Shown here in pieces: positions 1 to 9,390 of a DNA stretch of 64,000 nt (its first letter is position 1; every line of letters begins with the position of its first letter). The notes under the pieces are model-generated. The model saw nothing but the letters and a program-made list of their open reading frames with translations. It was not told the origin of the DNA and did no database searches. The translations under genes were made by a program, and so were the position numbers. Source of the stretch: Nitrosomonas sp. HPC101 (GTDB lineage Bacteria > Pseudomonadota > Gammaproteobacteria > Burkholderiales > Nitrosomonadaceae); NCBI RefSeq assembly GCF_009833125.1, contig NZ_QRCC01000001.1:310001-374000 (forward strand), given 5' to 3'.

Positions 1-321
1 TTGATGAATTTTTATAGTCTTATAGTAAATATCCCCGGTAATTTTTGCACCAGGCTGCAGTTCAAGATTTTCATTGGAATGAATCGGCCCCTTTACGGTT
101 CCATTAATTACCAGATAGGGCACCTTGATTTTTCCTTCGACTACTCCCTGCTCACTCAATACAAGCAGAGAATGTTGCTTGTTGCCCGTTGTCATAATGC
201 TGCCGCTGATACGGCCATCAACCCGTAACCCGCCAGCAAACTGGATATCACCGGTAATCACGGTATTTGCTCCGATTAATGTATCGATGTCGCTGACTAC
301 CTTACGTTTTTTTCCGAACAT
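1..321 (-). CDS. Bactofilin family protein (DUF583), 3' end outside the window
   Basis: Reading from an ATG at 319-321 on the minus strand gives 107 codons that stay open to base 1, so the C-terminus is missing. After a short basic start (MFGKKRK) come the short beta-rich repeats with regular glycines typical of bactofilins: DTLIGANTVITGDI, GGLRVDGRISGSI, VEGKIKVPYLVINGTVKGPI. Bactofilins polymerise without nucleotide into filaments that scaffold cell-shape, stalk or envelope functions. An AAGGA lies about 8 bases before the ATG. The start overlaps the end of the upstream coiled-coil membrane protein by 20 bases, so the two are probably translationally coupled. In Betaproteobacteria bactofilins often sit beside such membrane proteins. 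The full family length is usually about 130-150 residues, so some 30-40 residues are off the window. Confidence 0.85.
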   Translation of the reverse strand, partial: MFGKKRKVVSDIDTLIGANTVITGDIQFAGGLRVDGRISGSIMTTGNKQHSLLVLSEQGVVEGKIKVPYLVINGTVKGPIHSNENLELQPGAKITGDIYYKTIKIHQ

Positions 322-1081
322 GCTCCGATTCCTTGTGAGATAACTGAATCGTTTTCGTCAGCACCGCTTCATTTGAACCGTTTTCATAAATAAGAACCTG
401 CAGATTCTTCACTACCGTATCTGCTGGTATCTGGAAGCTTTTCTCCAGTCTGTGATAGAAGCGGAAATTTATGGGAAATTCTTTGGATGCATTCTCGTCC
501 ACAAGGGAAATAAATTTTTCTTCGCCATCCTGAAGCAATCCAACCACAAACTCCAGTTTGCCATTGAACTCTTGGGAACGCTGGCTCCCCTGGGCAAGTA
601 ATAGCGTATACAGATATTCACCGGGAAGCTGGCCTTGTTCAAGAGCAAAGCGATGAATAATTAGCTCGACATCAGGCAATTCTTCATTCCCGGAAATCAT
701 CTGCTGAAACAAATTCAAATCCTCTCTCAGGCGCTCGTTTTCTTCATCCAGAGACTTAACCTGCTTTACCAGATCGACACGCGTCGCATTGCTGATTTGC
801 AACTGCCTGACAAGCTCTGCAAGCTGTGCACAAAGAGCAGAGTCATATTTTTCCAGGCAATTGTTTGATTCCAGTATCTGTTCAAAAACCGGATCAGCTG
901 CAACACTCTCGGCTGGCTGAGCTGTTTCCTGTCCGATTACATACATTCCATAAGCAAGCACAGCTACCAGTAATAGCCCGATGGTTGCTATCAGCAAACG
1001 TCGATACCAGGGAACATGAGGACGCACAACGACTCTGGGTGCGCTGATATTTTTTTTATTATGCAGCAATTTTTCCCTCAT
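302..1081 (-). CDS. DUF6776-like inner-membrane coiled-coil protein
   Basis: A 259-residue protein with a basic N-terminus, one hydrophobic segment at about residues 28-50 (LLIATIGLLLVAVLAYGM), a predicted coiled coil at about 80-135 (VDLVKQVKSLDEENERLRED) and a mixed alpha/beta C-terminal domain that should lie in the periplasm. The arrangement matches the family annotated DUF6776, whose function I do not know. Its last 20 bases overlap the bactofilin start, which suggests one mRNA and perhaps a membrane anchor or partner for the bactofilin filament; that link is inferred. No catalytic motif is visible. Confidence 0.75.
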   Translation of the reverse strand: MREKLLHNKKNISAPRVVVRPHVPWYRRLLIATIGLLLVAVLAYGMYVIGQETAQPAESVAADPVFEQILESNNCLEKYDSALCAQLAELVRQLQISNATRVDLVKQVKSLDEENERLREDLNLFQQMISGNEELPDVELIIHRFALEQGQLPGEYLYTLLLAQGSQRSQEFNGKLEFVVGLLQDGEEKFISLVDENASKEFPINFRFYHRLEKSFQIPADTVVKNLQVLIYENGSNEAVLTKTIQLSHKESEHVRKKT

Positions 1082-1153
1082 TCTTTAGAAACTTCCGGGT
1101 ATATTATCTGCAGTTGACGCTTTTCAGTTACTTCATGCTCCAATCACAAACTA

Positions 1154-2182
1154 TCAGGGCAGCAGTGGAATATGCTGAATACCCATCGTCTCCAGCAGGC
1201 CATACATAATATTCATATTCTGAACGGCCTGCCCAGCAGCACCTTTAACCAGGTTATCTGTAACTGAGAGTATTACTGCAGTGTCACCATCCCGGGGACG
1301 ATGAATTGCGATCCGACAAAAATTTGAACCACGTACAGAACGTGTTTCCGGATGACTGCCCGCCGGGAGCACATCCACAAAAGGTTCATTGACGTACCGG
1401 TTTTCGTACAATGCCTGTAAATCAACATCTCGGGTAAGTCTTGCATACAGAGTGGCATGGATTCCCCGAATCATTGGAGTCAAATGGGGCACAAAAGTCA
1501 GATCAACCGGCTTATCCGATCTCTCGGACAATCCCTGTCTGATTTCAGGCAAATGACGATGTCCCGCCACAGCATATGACTTAAAATTATCTGATGCCTC
1601 TGCATACAGAGTATGTATTTCAGCCTTGCGTCCTGCTCCGGAAACACCTGATTTGGTATCCGCTATCAAATGATTCACATCGACAGCACCTGCCTCGATC
1701 AGCGGGATAAAACCCAGCTGCACCGCCGTCGGATAGCAACCAGGATTAGCAATCAACCTTGCATTCCTGATTTTTTCGCGGTTAACTTCGGGCAAACCAT
1801 AAACAGCTTCAGCCACTAATTCAGGAGCTGCATGCGACATGCCGTACCATTTCTCCCATTCCGTGACGTCCTTGATTCTGAAGTCGGCAGACAAATCAAT
1901 AACTTTTATTCCGGATCCAAGCAATGCACTTGCCTGCTGCATGGCAATGCCGTTGGGTGTTGCGAAAAAAACAACATCACATTTACCAAAATCCACTTTG
2001 GCCGGATCGCTGAATTTAAGCGTGATCTGCCCGCGTAAACTGGAAAAAAGGTCGTCTACCCCGGTTCCAGCTTCTTGGCGGGAAGTAATGACCTGAAGCT
2101 TGACTTTCGGGTGCTGTGCAAGAATACGTAACAGCTCAACACCTGTATAACCTGTCCCACCCACAATACCAACATTGATCAT
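1154..2182 (-). CDS. argC: N-acetyl-gamma-glutamyl-phosphate reductase
   Basis: The 342-residue protein is full length for type 1 ArgC. It reduces N-acetylglutamyl-5-phosphate to the semialdehyde with NADPH, the third step of arginine synthesis in the cytosol. The N-terminus carries the dinucleotide-binding motif [14 protein letters not shown], and the active-site cysteine lies in ANPGCYPT. The conserved GVSGAGR and AGHRHLPEI segments are also present. It lies downstream of rplM-rpsI on the same strand but is separated from them by a strong terminator hairpin at 2264-2307, so it is probably transcribed on its own. Confidence 0.97.
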   Translation of the reverse strand: MINVGIVGGTGYTGVELLRILAQHPKVKLQVITSRQEAGTGVDDLFSSLRGQITLKFSDPAKVDFGKCDVVFFATPNGIAMQQASALLGSGIKVIDLSADFRIKDVTEWEKWYGMSHAAPELVAEAVYGLPEVNREKIRNARLIANPGCYPTAVQLGFIPLIEAGAVDVNHLIADTKSGVSGAGRKAEIHTLYAEASDNFKSYAVAGHRHLPEIRQGLSERSDKPVDLTFVPHLTPMIRGIHATLYARLTRDVDLQALYENRYVNEPFVDVLPAGSHPETRSVRGSNFCRIAIHRPRDGDTAVILSVTDNLVKGAAGQAVQNMNIMYGLLETMGIQHIPLLP

Positions 2183-2263
2183 CTCTAGGAAACAGCAACC
2201 AAAAAATTAATTATTTATTAAATAAGCAGCAGTAAATAGCAGGGTACTTTGTGTTGCAGACCC

Positions 2264-2307
2264 AATACGAAAAAGCCGCCCGATAGAAAGGGCGGCTTTT
2301 TCGTATT
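2264..2307 (-). terminator. Intrinsic terminator after rpsI
   Basis: A perfect 17-bp stem (2264-2280 with 2291-2307), extended by one more pair at 2281/2290, encloses a short loop. The GC core GCCGCC/GGCGGC is flanked by A5 on one side and T5 on the other, so the hairpin could work in both directions. It lies 20 bases past the rpsI stop and before argC. Confidence 0.85.
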
Positions 2308-2326
2308 GTTCAAAAAACAACAACAA

Positions 2327-2719
2327 TCACCGTTTAGAAAACTGTTTACGTCGTCTTGCTTTACGTAAACCAACCTTTTTTCGCTCTACTTCACGTGCAT
2401 CTCTTGTCACAAAACCTGCTTTACTTAAAACCGACTTCAATGTTTCATCATAATCGATCAGCGCGCGGGTAATACCATGCCTGACCGCACCAGCTTGCCC
2501 AGATTCTCCACCCCCACATATATTGACCATAATGTCCAGATTAGCTGTATTTCCAGTCAATTCCAGCGGTTGACGAATAATCATACGCCCTGTTTCACGA
2601 GAAAAATACTCATCGGCGGGCTTACGATTTACCGTAATGACACCCGTACCTGGTTTAATAAAAACCCGTGCAACTGCACTTTTTCTGCGCCCGGTTCCGT
2701 AATTATATTGAATAGCCAT
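2327..2719 (-). CDS. rpsI: 30S ribosomal protein S9
   Basis: A 130-residue protein, identical in length to the usual bacterial S9. It opens with [16 protein letters not shown] and ends in the basic tail [14 protein letters not shown], whose last lysine-arginine residues reach the P-site tRNA in the small subunit. It follows rplM by 11 bases on the minus strand, the conserved rplM-rpsI operon order, and is closed by the terminator at 2264-2307. Confidence 0.98.
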   Translation of the reverse strand: MAIQYNYGTGRRKSAVARVFIKPGTGVITVNRKPADEYFSRETGRMIIRQPLELTGNTANLDIMVNICGGGESGQAGAVRHGITRALIDYDETLKSVLSKAGFVTRDAREVERKKVGLRKARRRKQFSKR

Positions 2720-2730
2720 GATTTATCAGA

Positions 2731-3165
2731 TTAAGCGTTAATTTCCAGTGGTTGCGGCTGCTGAGCCGCATGAGGGTGTATATCTCCAGCATAAATTTTC
2801 AGTTTTTTTATCATGGCGTACCCAAGCGGCCCCTTAGGAAGCATACCTTTCACCGCTTTTTCAAGCGGCCGGGCAGGAAAACGCGCATGCATCTTTTTAA
2901 AGGTAGTCTCATAGATTCCCCCAGGATAACCACTGTGACGATAATATTTCTTGTCTTCGGCCTTGTTACCGGTCACTCTCAATTTATCTACATTGATAAC
3001 TACAATATAATCACCCGTATCCACGTGCGGCGTATAAATAGGCTTATGTTTGCCACGCAGACGATGAGCAATAGCTGCTGCCAATCTACCCAGAATTTTA
3101 TCGGTTGCGTCAACCACAAACCACTCGTGCTCTACTTCATGTGGCTTGGCAGAAAAGGTTTTCAC
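2731..3165 (-). CDS. rplM: 50S ribosomal protein L13
   Basis: L13 is an early-assembly protein of the large ribosomal subunit. The frame is open back to 3192, but the family start is (M)[10 protein letters not shown], and a GTG at 3163-3165 lies 6 bases after an AAAGGAA ribosome-binding site. I therefore choose GTG, giving 144 residues (E. coli L13 has 142). Conserved segments include [31 protein letters not shown] and the C-terminal AQQPQPL. It is the first gene of the rplM-rpsI operon, read from the promoter at 3204-3233. Confidence 0.97.
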   Translation of the reverse strand: MKTFSAKPHEVEHEWFVVDATDKILGRLAAAIAHRLRGKHKPIYTPHVDTGDYIVVINVDKLRVTGNKAEDKKYYRHSGYPGGIYETTFKKMHARFPARPLEKAVKGMLPKGPLGYAMIKKLKIYAGDIHPHAAQQPQPLEINA

Positions 3166-3203
3166 TGAATTTCCTTTGTTTTTATAGTACAAGATAACCG
3201 CGA

Positions 3204-3233
3204 ATTATGAGTTAGCACATTCAGAATGTCAAA
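3204..3233 (-). promoter_or_regulatory. Sigma-70-type promoter for rplM-rpsI
   Basis: On the minus strand TTGACA (3228-3233) and CATAAT (3204-3209) are separated by 18 bases. This is close to the housekeeping consensus and lies 38 bases before the rplM GTG start. Confidence 0.7.
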
Positions 3234-3314
3234 TCTGCATCCAGATAAAATTGATTTGGATTCAAAAAATCCACACTGCAAAGTCAGAGTATAATAAAGC
3301 TTTTCCTGACCCTC

Positions 3315-4436
3315 ATGAAACAGTTTATTTTCTTTCTGTTCCTATTGATGCCAGTTTTTCCGGCATGGTCACAACAGCCGGAACTGGCTATTGCTGCCAA
3401 ATCGTTCATCCTGACCGACTTTCACAGCAATCAAACGCTTGCCGAGTCCAATCCGCACGAACGATTGGACCCTGCCTCACTCACCAAATTGATGACAGCG
3501 TATGTCGTCTTCTCTGCTCTGAAGCAAGAGCGTATAAAACCGGATCAGATCGTACCCGTATCCAAAAAAGCCTGGCGCACGGCAGGATCACGCATGTTCA
3601 TCGAACCAAACAAACAGGTCACTGTTGATGAATTGATTCATGGAGTAATCGTACAATCAGGAAATGACGCCTGTGTTGCTCTAGCAGAGCTAATTGCCGG
3701 CTCGGAAGATCTGCTTGCGCACATGATGAACGAGGAAGCAAAGCGTCTGGGCATGCACAACACGCACTTTACCAACTCAACCGGACTGACCCATCCTGAT
3801 CATTACAGCACGGCTTATGATCTGGCATTGCTGGCAGCTGCAATTATCAGAGACTTTCCGGAATACTACCCGCTCTATTCTTTACGCGAATATACCTACA
3901 ACGGCATCACCCAGCAGAACCGCAATCGCCTTCTGTGGACGGATCCCAATGTTGATGGCATGAAAACGGGATGGACGGAAGCTGCCGGATATTGCCTGGT
4001 CACTTCAGCAAAGCGTGATCACCGGCGCCTTATTTCTGTGGTAATGGGGACTGCCTCGCCCAATGCTCGCAGCATCGAAAGCCAACGCCTGCTGAATTAT
4101 GGATTCCAGTTTTTCGATACCGCTCATCCCTACAAGAAGGATCAACCTGTCGCCAATGTCCAGATCTGGAAGGGTGCACAAAATAAACTCAAGGTTGGAT
4201 TTGACCAGGATATCTATTTTTCGCTTCCCAAAGGCAAGGTTGATGGATTGAAGGCCCGGATGGAATACCGCCAGCCACTCGTTGCTCCGATCAATCGTGG
4301 TCAGGAAGTGGGAATGGTAAAATTCATCCTGGATGGACAGGAAATAGCGACCTATCCGCTGGTTGCGCTGGAGACAGTTGATACCGCCAACTTCTTCGGG
4401 CGTGCATGGGACAATCTGAAAATGCTGTTCAACTAA
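3315..4436 (+). CDS. dacA: D-alanyl-D-alanine carboxypeptidase (PBP5/6 type)
   Basis: A 373-residue serine peptidase of family S11, which trims the terminal D-Ala from peptidoglycan pentapeptides in the periplasm. A signal peptide ends near PAWSQ. The three active-site motifs are in order: SxxK (SLTK in DPASLTKLMTAY), SxN (SGN in VQSGNDACVAL) and KTG (MKTGWTEAAGY). The C-terminal PBP5-type beta domain and an amphipathic anchor helix (FFGRAWDNLKMLF) follow. A TATAAT at 3290-3295 may be its -10 box, but no good -35 is seen. It probably heads the run 3315-7300. The choice among dacA, dacC and dacD cannot be settled by eye. Confidence 0.93.
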   Translation: MKQFIFFLFLLMPVFPAWSQQPELAIAAKSFILTDFHSNQTLAESNPHERLDPASLTKLMTAYVVFSALKQERIKPDQIVPVSKKAWRTAGSRMFIEPNKQVTVDELIHGVIVQSGNDACVALAELIAGSEDLLAHMMNEEAKRLGMHNTHFTNSTGLTHPDHYSTAYDLALLAAAIIRDFPEYYPLYSLREYTYNGITQQNRNRLLWTDPNVDGMKTGWTEAAGYCLVTSAKRDHRRLISVVMGTASPNARSIESQRLLNYGFQFFDTAHPYKKDQPVANVQIWKGAQNKLKVGFDQDIYFSLPKGKVDGLKARMEYRQPLVAPINRGQEVGMVKFILDGQEIATYPLVALETVDTANFFGRAWDNLKMLFN

Positions 4437-4464
4437 TCTCTAATAATTTCGTGACAATAAAAGC

Positions 4465-5322
4465 ATGATCTATCTCAACGGAAAATTTCTACCAATAGAG
4501 CAAGCTATGGTTCCGGTGCTGGACAGAGGCTTCATTTTCGGGGACGGAGTCTATGAGCTCATACCGGTCTATTCACGCAAACCATTCCGGTTGAATGAAC
4601 ATCTTTCCCGTCTGCAGTATAGTCTGGACAACATCCGCATCCAGAATCCGCATACCGAAAAACAATGGGTTGACCTGATTGCACGCGTTATCGAACTGAA
4701 CGAATACGATGACCAGTATCTTTATTTGCATATTACGCGTGGCGTAGCAAAACGTGATCACGCATTCCCTCACGGAATAACACCCACTGTCTTCATGATG
4801 AGCAGCCCACTACTGACACCTCCGGAAGAATTACTCGTATCCGGAGCATCGGCTGTCACCGCATCTGACAATCGCTGGGGGCGCTGCGATATCAAGACCA
4901 TTTCTCTCCTCCCTAACATATTATTACGCCAGCTTTCGGTAGACGAGCACGCCATGGAAACTATTTTGCTGCGTGATGGATTATTGACCGAGGGAGCCGC
5001 CAGCAATATTTTTATTGTAAGAGGCAACCAGCTGCTGACTCCGCCAAAAGATCATCGCATATTGCCCGGTACTACCTATGATGTGGTATTGGAGCTGGCT
5101 GTAACCCATGATATCCCTCACGCAATAAGAGATGTCTCAGAGACTGAATTACGCACCGCACAGGAAGTCATGCTCACTTCTTCCACCAAGGAAATTCTTC
5201 CCATTACCCAGCTCGACGGACAGCCAGTCGGCAATGGTGTTCCCGGTCCGATATTCCAGCAACTCAACCGGCATTATCAGGCATACAAACAGGCTGTGAT
5301 GCGTGGACACGCCTCACGCTAG
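4465..5322 (+). CDS. dat: D-amino-acid aminotransferase (PLP fold type IV)
   Basis: A 285-residue class IV aminotransferase. The start YLNGKFLPIEQA, the segment VLDRGFIFGDGVYE, the PLP lysine in DIKTISLLPN, and the EGAASNIFIV and LPGTT motifs all fit D-alanine transaminases, which interconvert D-Ala and D-Glu with 2-oxo acids. Its place directly after a D-Ala carboxypeptidase supports a role in D-amino-acid recycling for the wall. The family also contains branched-chain aminotransferases and aminodeoxychorismate lyases, so the substrate is inferred. It starts 28 bases after dacA. Confidence 0.88.
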   Translation: MIYLNGKFLPIEQAMVPVLDRGFIFGDGVYELIPVYSRKPFRLNEHLSRLQYSLDNIRIQNPHTEKQWVDLIARVIELNEYDDQYLYLHITRGVAKRDHAFPHGITPTVFMMSSPLLTPPEELLVSGASAVTASDNRWGRCDIKTISLLPNILLRQLSVDEHAMETILLRDGLLTEGAASNIFIVRGNQLLTPPKDHRILPGTTYDVVLELAVTHDIPHAIRDVSETELRTAQEVMLTSSTKEILPITQLDGQPVGNGVPGPIFQQLNRHYQAYKQAVMRGHASR

Positions 5323-5334
5323 TAATCCAATCCC

Positions 5335-5598
5335 ATGACAGAAGAATCACTTATCGAATATCCTTGTGACTTCCCGATCAAAATCATGGGAAAATCGCAG
5401 CAGGGATTCACTCAATCCATGTTGACTATTGTCAAAACACACGCCCCTGACTTCGATGATACAACCCTCGAAGTTCGCACCAGTAAAAATGGTACTTATC
5501 TAAGTCTTACCTGCACAATTCAGGCTACTTCTCGCGCGCAACTGGATACTCTTTATCAGGCACTGCATGCTCATCCGATGGTCACCATGCTGCTTTAG
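5335..5598 (+). CDS. ybeD: YbeD-like DUF493 protein
   Basis: An 87-residue protein with the DUF493 pattern: YPCDFPIKIMGKSQQGF near the start, then a ferredoxin-like ACT-type fold ending in AHPMVTMLL. E. coli YbeD lies between dacA and lipB, exactly as here, so the neighbourhood is conserved. The biochemical role is not established; a regulatory link to lipoylation or D-Ala metabolism is often suggested from the position. Confidence 0.93.
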   Translation: MTEESLIEYPCDFPIKIMGKSQQGFTQSMLTIVKTHAPDFDDTTLEVRTSKNGTYLSLTCTIQATSRAQLDTLYQALHAHPMVTMLL

Positions 5599-5698
5599 GC
5601 AGCTCAGTACCGGCAATCTTCATTCCCGTTGCTGCTATAGAATCAATCTGCAGAAAAATAAATATTCAGCGCTGAACGATTTACTCACGGGCTGAATC

Positions 5699-6334
5699 AT
5701 GAATTGGGCAACAGGCAACATGTTCACCGTTACTGTAAAAAACATGAGGATCACTGAGTACCTCATTGCCTGGCAGGCAATGAAAGATTTTACACAACAG
5801 CGCACCCGTGAAACCACTGATGAGATCTGGCTACTGGAACATCCGCCTGTTTACACCCAGGGAATCGCTGGAAAACCCGAGCATCTACTTTTTCCGAGCG
5901 ATATTCCCGTCATCAGAACTGATCGAGGGGGACAAATCACCTACCATGCTCCCGGGCAGATTATCATGTACTTACTATTGGATTTGCACCGCCGGCAGCT
6001 TGGTATCAGGCAGCTGATCAGAAAAATGGAAGGAGCCGTGATAGACTTGCTGAGTGAGTACGATGTTGCTGCACAAGGCAATGAGAATGCACCCGGCGTT
6101 TATGTCAACGGCGCCAAAATCGCCTCTCTGGGACTGAAAATCAGGCACGGAGCCTGCTATCATGGCATAGCCTTCAATGCTGACATGGATCTTACGCCCT
6201 TTACCGCGATCAACCCCTGCGGCTATCATGGTTTGCGCGTTACACAGGCAAAAGACCTTGGCATACTAGACAACAAAAAGGTGCTTGCCGCCAAACTGGC
6301 GCAGAATTTTATTGCCCAATTAACCGATGCTTAA
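5699..6334 (+). CDS. lipB: Octanoyl-[acyl carrier protein]:protein N-octanoyltransferase
   Basis: LipB moves octanoate from acyl carrier protein to the lipoyl domains of 2-oxoacid dehydrogenases and GcvH. The 211-residue protein has the conserved RGGQITYHAPGQ, the lysine motif GAKIASLGLKI, and the catalytic cysteine in INPCGYHG. The frame also offers starts at MFTVTV and MRITEY a few residues in; the first ATG at 5699 is kept because the rest of the family motif spacing is unaffected. It stands 22 bases before lipA. Confidence 0.95.
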   Translation: MNWATGNMFTVTVKNMRITEYLIAWQAMKDFTQQRTRETTDEIWLLEHPPVYTQGIAGKPEHLLFPSDIPVIRTDRGGQITYHAPGQIIMYLLLDLHRRQLGIRQLIRKMEGAVIDLLSEYDVAAQGNENAPGVYVNGAKIASLGLKIRHGACYHGIAFNADMDLTPFTAINPCGYHGLRVTQAKDLGILDNKKVLAAKLAQNFIAQLTDA

Positions 6335-6355
6335 CATACAGGATAACCGCTACCC

Positions 6356-7300
6356 ATGACCGCTGACACCCATCAACGAGGCACCGCCAAAACAGCGCGC
6401 AACCCGGTCAAAATCGATCTGGAACAATCCGGACAGTTGTTACGCAAACCTTCCTGGATTCGCGTACGCTCACCCAACAGCCAGCGATATCAGGAAGTAA
6501 AACGTCTGCTGCGCGAAAACAGGCTACATACCGTTTGTGAGGAAGCCTCCTGTCCGAACATCGGAGAATGCTTTGGCCGCGGCACGGCAACGTTCATGAT
6601 ACTGGGTGATTTATGCACCAGACGCTGTCCGTTCTGTGATGTGGCACATGGCCGGCCGCATGCACCCGATCCGGACGAGCCGATACATCTGGCCAATTCT
6701 ATTGCAGTGCTGAAGCTCAATTATGTTGTCATTACCAGCGTGGATCGTGATGATCTCAGAGATGGTGGTGCGCAACACTTTGCAGACTGTATCCGCGAAA
6801 TTCGCACTCAGTCTCCACAAACACGGATCGAGATCCTTGTCCCCGATTTTCGCAGCAGACTGGAAATAGCACTGGAAAAGCTGTCTGCTTGCCCACCTGA
6901 CGTGATGAATCATAACCTGGAAACCGTACCGCGCTTGTACAGACAATGCCGGCCGGGTGCTGATTATGCACATTCATTACAACTGCTGCAGGATTTCAAA
7001 ACGGCATTTCCGCATATTCCAACCAAATCAGGCCTGATGCTCGGGCTGGGAGAAACCGACGAAGAAATCATCGAAGTCATGCGCGATTTACGCGCACACC
7101 AGGTTGATATGCTGACCGTTGGCCAGTATCTGCAACCCAGCAAAGGGCATCATCCTGTCATGCGTTATGTTTCACCCGAAGATTTCAAAACATTCGAGCG
7201 CATCGCTACCCATCTTGGATTCAGCCATGCTGCTTGCGGCCCAATGGTGCGTTCAAGCTACCATGCCGACCAGCAGGCACATGAAGCGGGTATCGAATAA
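6356..7300 (+). CDS. lipA: Lipoyl synthase
   Basis: A 314-residue radical-SAM enzyme that inserts two sulfurs into protein-bound octanoate, completing lipoate after LipB. Both iron-sulfur ligand sets are seen: the auxiliary cluster cysteines C61, C66 and C72 ([12 protein letters not shown]) and the radical-SAM CxxxCxxC at C87, C91 and C94 (CTRRCPFC). The C-terminal RSSY motif that ligates the auxiliary cluster through serine is present in MVRSSYHAD. It ends only 9 bases from the convergent ttcA stop. Confidence 0.97.
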   Translation: MTADTHQRGTAKTARNPVKIDLEQSGQLLRKPSWIRVRSPNSQRYQEVKRLLRENRLHTVCEEASCPNIGECFGRGTATFMILGDLCTRRCPFCDVAHGRPHAPDPDEPIHLANSIAVLKLNYVVITSVDRDDLRDGGAQHFADCIREIRTQSPQTRIEILVPDFRSRLEIALEKLSACPPDVMNHNLETVPRLYRQCRPGADYAHSLQLLQDFKTAFPHIPTKSGLMLGLGETDEEIIEVMRDLRAHQVDMLTVGQYLQPSKGHHPVMRYVSPEDFKTFERIATHLGFSHAACGPMVRSSYHADQQAHEAGIE

Positions 7301-7309
7301 ATAATATTC

Positions 7310-8257
7310 TTATACCACCCCACCCTGGGCAGCCTCGGCATCACATCCAGCTTCCAGCTCAAAAACGGAATCATCGTCATGATCCATATCAACAACCGAG
7401 GCACCGGGAAAGGACTCTTCATCAAATGCCTTGTCACCTTCTTCAGTTGCGATACCGTGAGGCCTGATTCCGATAAAATCATATCGACTGGTATCCGCCA
7501 GGTGCGAAAGCTGAATATTCTGTAAGGCAGTGAATATTGTTTCAAGTCGCCCTGGATGTCTTTTATCCCATTGCTGCATCATTTCCTTGATTACCTGCCG
7601 CTGCATATTCGGCTGTGAACCACACAAATTACAGGGAATGATAGGAAACTGAATAAGCTGAGCATAAGCAGCCAGATCCTTTTCCTTACAATACGCTAAC
7701 GGCCGGATCACCACATGACAGCCATCATCGCTCACCAGTTTGGGAGGCATTGCTTTCAGCTTGCCCCCGTAAAACATGTTCAGAAAAAAGGTCTCCAGAA
7801 TATCATCACGATGATGTCCCAAGGCAATCTTGGTGGCACCCAGCTCAGTCGCCACCCGGTACAGCACACCTCTGCGCAGACGGGAACACAGGCTGCAGGT
7901 CGTTTTCCCCTCTGCGATCACCCGCTTTACAACACTATAAGTATCCTGTTCCACAATACGAAAGGGCATCTTTATTTCTGTCAGATAGCTCGGCAATACA
8001 TGTTCAGGAAAGCCCGGCTGTTTCTGATCCAGATTGACAGCAATCAGCTCAAAATTCAATGGTGCATGCGCCTGTAGATTGCGCAGAATATCCAGCAATG
8101 CATAACTATCTTTGCCACCAGACAAACATACCATGACCCGATCATCCTTCTCGATCATGTTGAAATCAGCGATAGCAGTTCCAACAAGACGCCGCAATCG
8201 CTTGCGCAATTTGTTGGCGTTATAATCGGCCTTTCTGGAAAATGCTTCTGTAGCCAT
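7310..8257 (-). CDS. ttcA: tRNA 2-thiocytidine(32) synthetase TtcA
   Basis: A 315-residue ATP-pyrophosphatase that thiolates C32 in the anticodon loop of some tRNAs. The PP-loop SGGKDS is at residues 46-51. Two CxxC pairs, C121/C124 (CSLC) and C209/C212 (CNLC), are the iron-sulfur cluster ligands of Ttc[15 protein letters not shown] is also conserved. The tail after about residue 275 is acidic ([13 protein letters not shown]) and looks family-variable. It is convergent with lipA with 9 bases between stops. Confidence 0.95.
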   Translation of the reverse strand: MATEAFSRKADYNANKLRKRLRRLVGTAIADFNMIEKDDRVMVCLSGGKDSYALLDILRNLQAHAPLNFELIAVNLDQKQPGFPEHVLPSYLTEIKMPFRIVEQDTYSVVKRVIAEGKTTCSLCSRLRRGVLYRVATELGATKIALGHHRDDILETFFLNMFYGGKLKAMPPKLVSDDGCHVVIRPLAYCKEKDLAAYAQLIQFPIIPCNLCGSQPNMQRQVIKEMMQQWDKRHPGRLETIFTALQNIQLSHLADTSRYDFIGIRPHGIATEEGDKAFDEESFPGASVVDMDHDDDSVFELEAGCDAEAAQGGVV

Positions 8258-8412
8258 ATTGGATTCCGGATATACGTGATAAAGAATACAAATGAAAACT
8301 AAATGAGGATAAATGGAATCAGAATGCAGAGAAATGTTCGTGTAGCATTAACATCTCTTCAGGCGAAACGACACCTGGTAATTCCGGTGTTCTGTCCACA
8401 ACAGAGGAACAT

Positions 8413-8865
8413 ATGAAGACAACTTTGATCGTATCTCTCATACTTTCTTGTTTAGGATTCGCCGGTGCTTATGCTACAACAAACCACAGCCACGCGGCAA
8501 TTGGTAAGCCTGGCGTTCAGGAAAACGTCACACGCACCATTAGACTCGAAGTATACGAATACCGCTTCTCACCCTCCGAGATCGATGTCAAACAAGGTGA
8601 GACCATCCGATTCATCGTCAAAAACACAGGGAAAAAGAAACATGAAATGATGATAGATACTATGCAACGTCTTAGAAAGCATGAAAAAATGATGCGCGAG
8701 CACGATCATGGGGCACATACTGAACCCAATCAAATAATACTCGAACCTGGTGAAGAAAAAGAGTTGATATGGCATTTCACTCAAACAGGGGCTGTTGACT
8801 TCGCTTGTCCAATCCCCGGTCATTTCAAAGGAATGCGAGGCAAAATCATTGTGGAGAGCAAATGA
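8413..8865 (+). CDS. Periplasmic cupredoxin-domain protein
   Basis: A 150-residue exported protein: a signal peptide to about residue 20, then a plastocyanin/azurin-like cupredoxin fold. Candidate type 1 copper ligands are H77 (KKKHEMM), C132 (FACPIPGHFKGM), H137 and M141, the normal order and spacing. An extra His/Met-rich loop at about 84-102 (with REHDHGAHTE) could bind further copper. A GAGGAA ribosome-binding site precedes the ATG. Its stop overlaps the next start (ATGA), so it is translated with the DUF411 gene and probably the cytochrome. Likely role: electron carrier or copper chaperone in the periplasm; which one cannot be told from sequence. Confidence 0.9.
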   Translation: MKTTLIVSLILSCLGFAGAYATTNHSHAAIGKPGVQENVTRTIRLEVYEYRFSPSEIDVKQGETIRFIVKNTGKKKHEMMIDTMQRLRKHEKMMREHDHGAHTEPNQIILEPGEEKELIWHFTQTGAVDFACPIPGHFKGMRGKIIVESK

Positions 8866-9389
8866 AAAAACAATTTAACAGATTCTTTACCCGTTCCTTG
8901 CTGACAATCGCACTAACAGGCATTGCCAGCACAGCAGTTGCTGCAACCATGGAAGTATATAAAAGCCCAACCTGCGGTTGTTGTGCTAAATGGGTGGACA
9001 TTATGCGCGACAACGGATTTACCGTGAACATCCATGATACAGGTAATGATGATGCCAGAGCAGAAGCCGGTATCTCCACCGAACTGGGCTCGTGTCATAC
9101 GGCCATGGTGAATGGCTATGCCATAGAAGGACATGTTCCGGTTGATGACATCAAACGTCTGCTGAAAGAACGTCCGAGAGCAGTCGGTCTGTCAGCCCCT
9201 GGAATGCCTCATGGCTCCCCCGGCATGGAAACCGGGCGTGTTGATTCTTATAATGTATTGCTGATCAGAAAACCCGGAGATAAACGCAGCGCAGCAGAAA
9301 TCTATAACCAATATGGCCCGGGTAAATCGCAGCAAATAAATAAAACACCCGAGAACAGCACCACTGAATCAATTCTAAGACTTAAGTAA
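8862..9389 (+). CDS. DUF411 metal-binding protein
   Basis: Start chosen at ATG 8862, which overlaps the cupredoxin stop (ATGA) and begins a clear signal peptide (MKKQFNRFFTRSLLTIALTG); the frame is open further upstream but inside the cupredoxin gene. The 175-residue protein has the DUF411 hallmark CGCC (C38-x-C40-C41) in YKSPTCGCCAKW, a thioredoxin-like start, and a later conserved cysteine in LGSCHTAMVNGY. DUF411 proteins are often found in copper and metal resistance clusters and are thought to handle copper in the periplasm. The C-terminal 35 residues are polar and probably disordered. Confidence 0.92.
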   Translation: MKKQFNRFFTRSLLTIALTGIASTAVAATMEVYKSPTCGCCAKWVDIMRDNGFTVNIHDTGNDDARAEAGISTELGSCHTAMVNGYAIEGHVPVDDIKRLLKERPRAVGLSAPGMPHGSPGMETGRVDSYNVLLIRKPGDKRSAAEIYNQYGPGKSQQINKTPENSTTESILRLK

Positions 9390-9390
9390 C

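Noticed and set aside
8371-8390. Possible CueR/MerR-type operator before the cupredoxin gene
   Set aside because: Only the outer 5 bases of each arm match and the place is inside the leader, not between -35 and -10; kept only as a remark in the copper finding.
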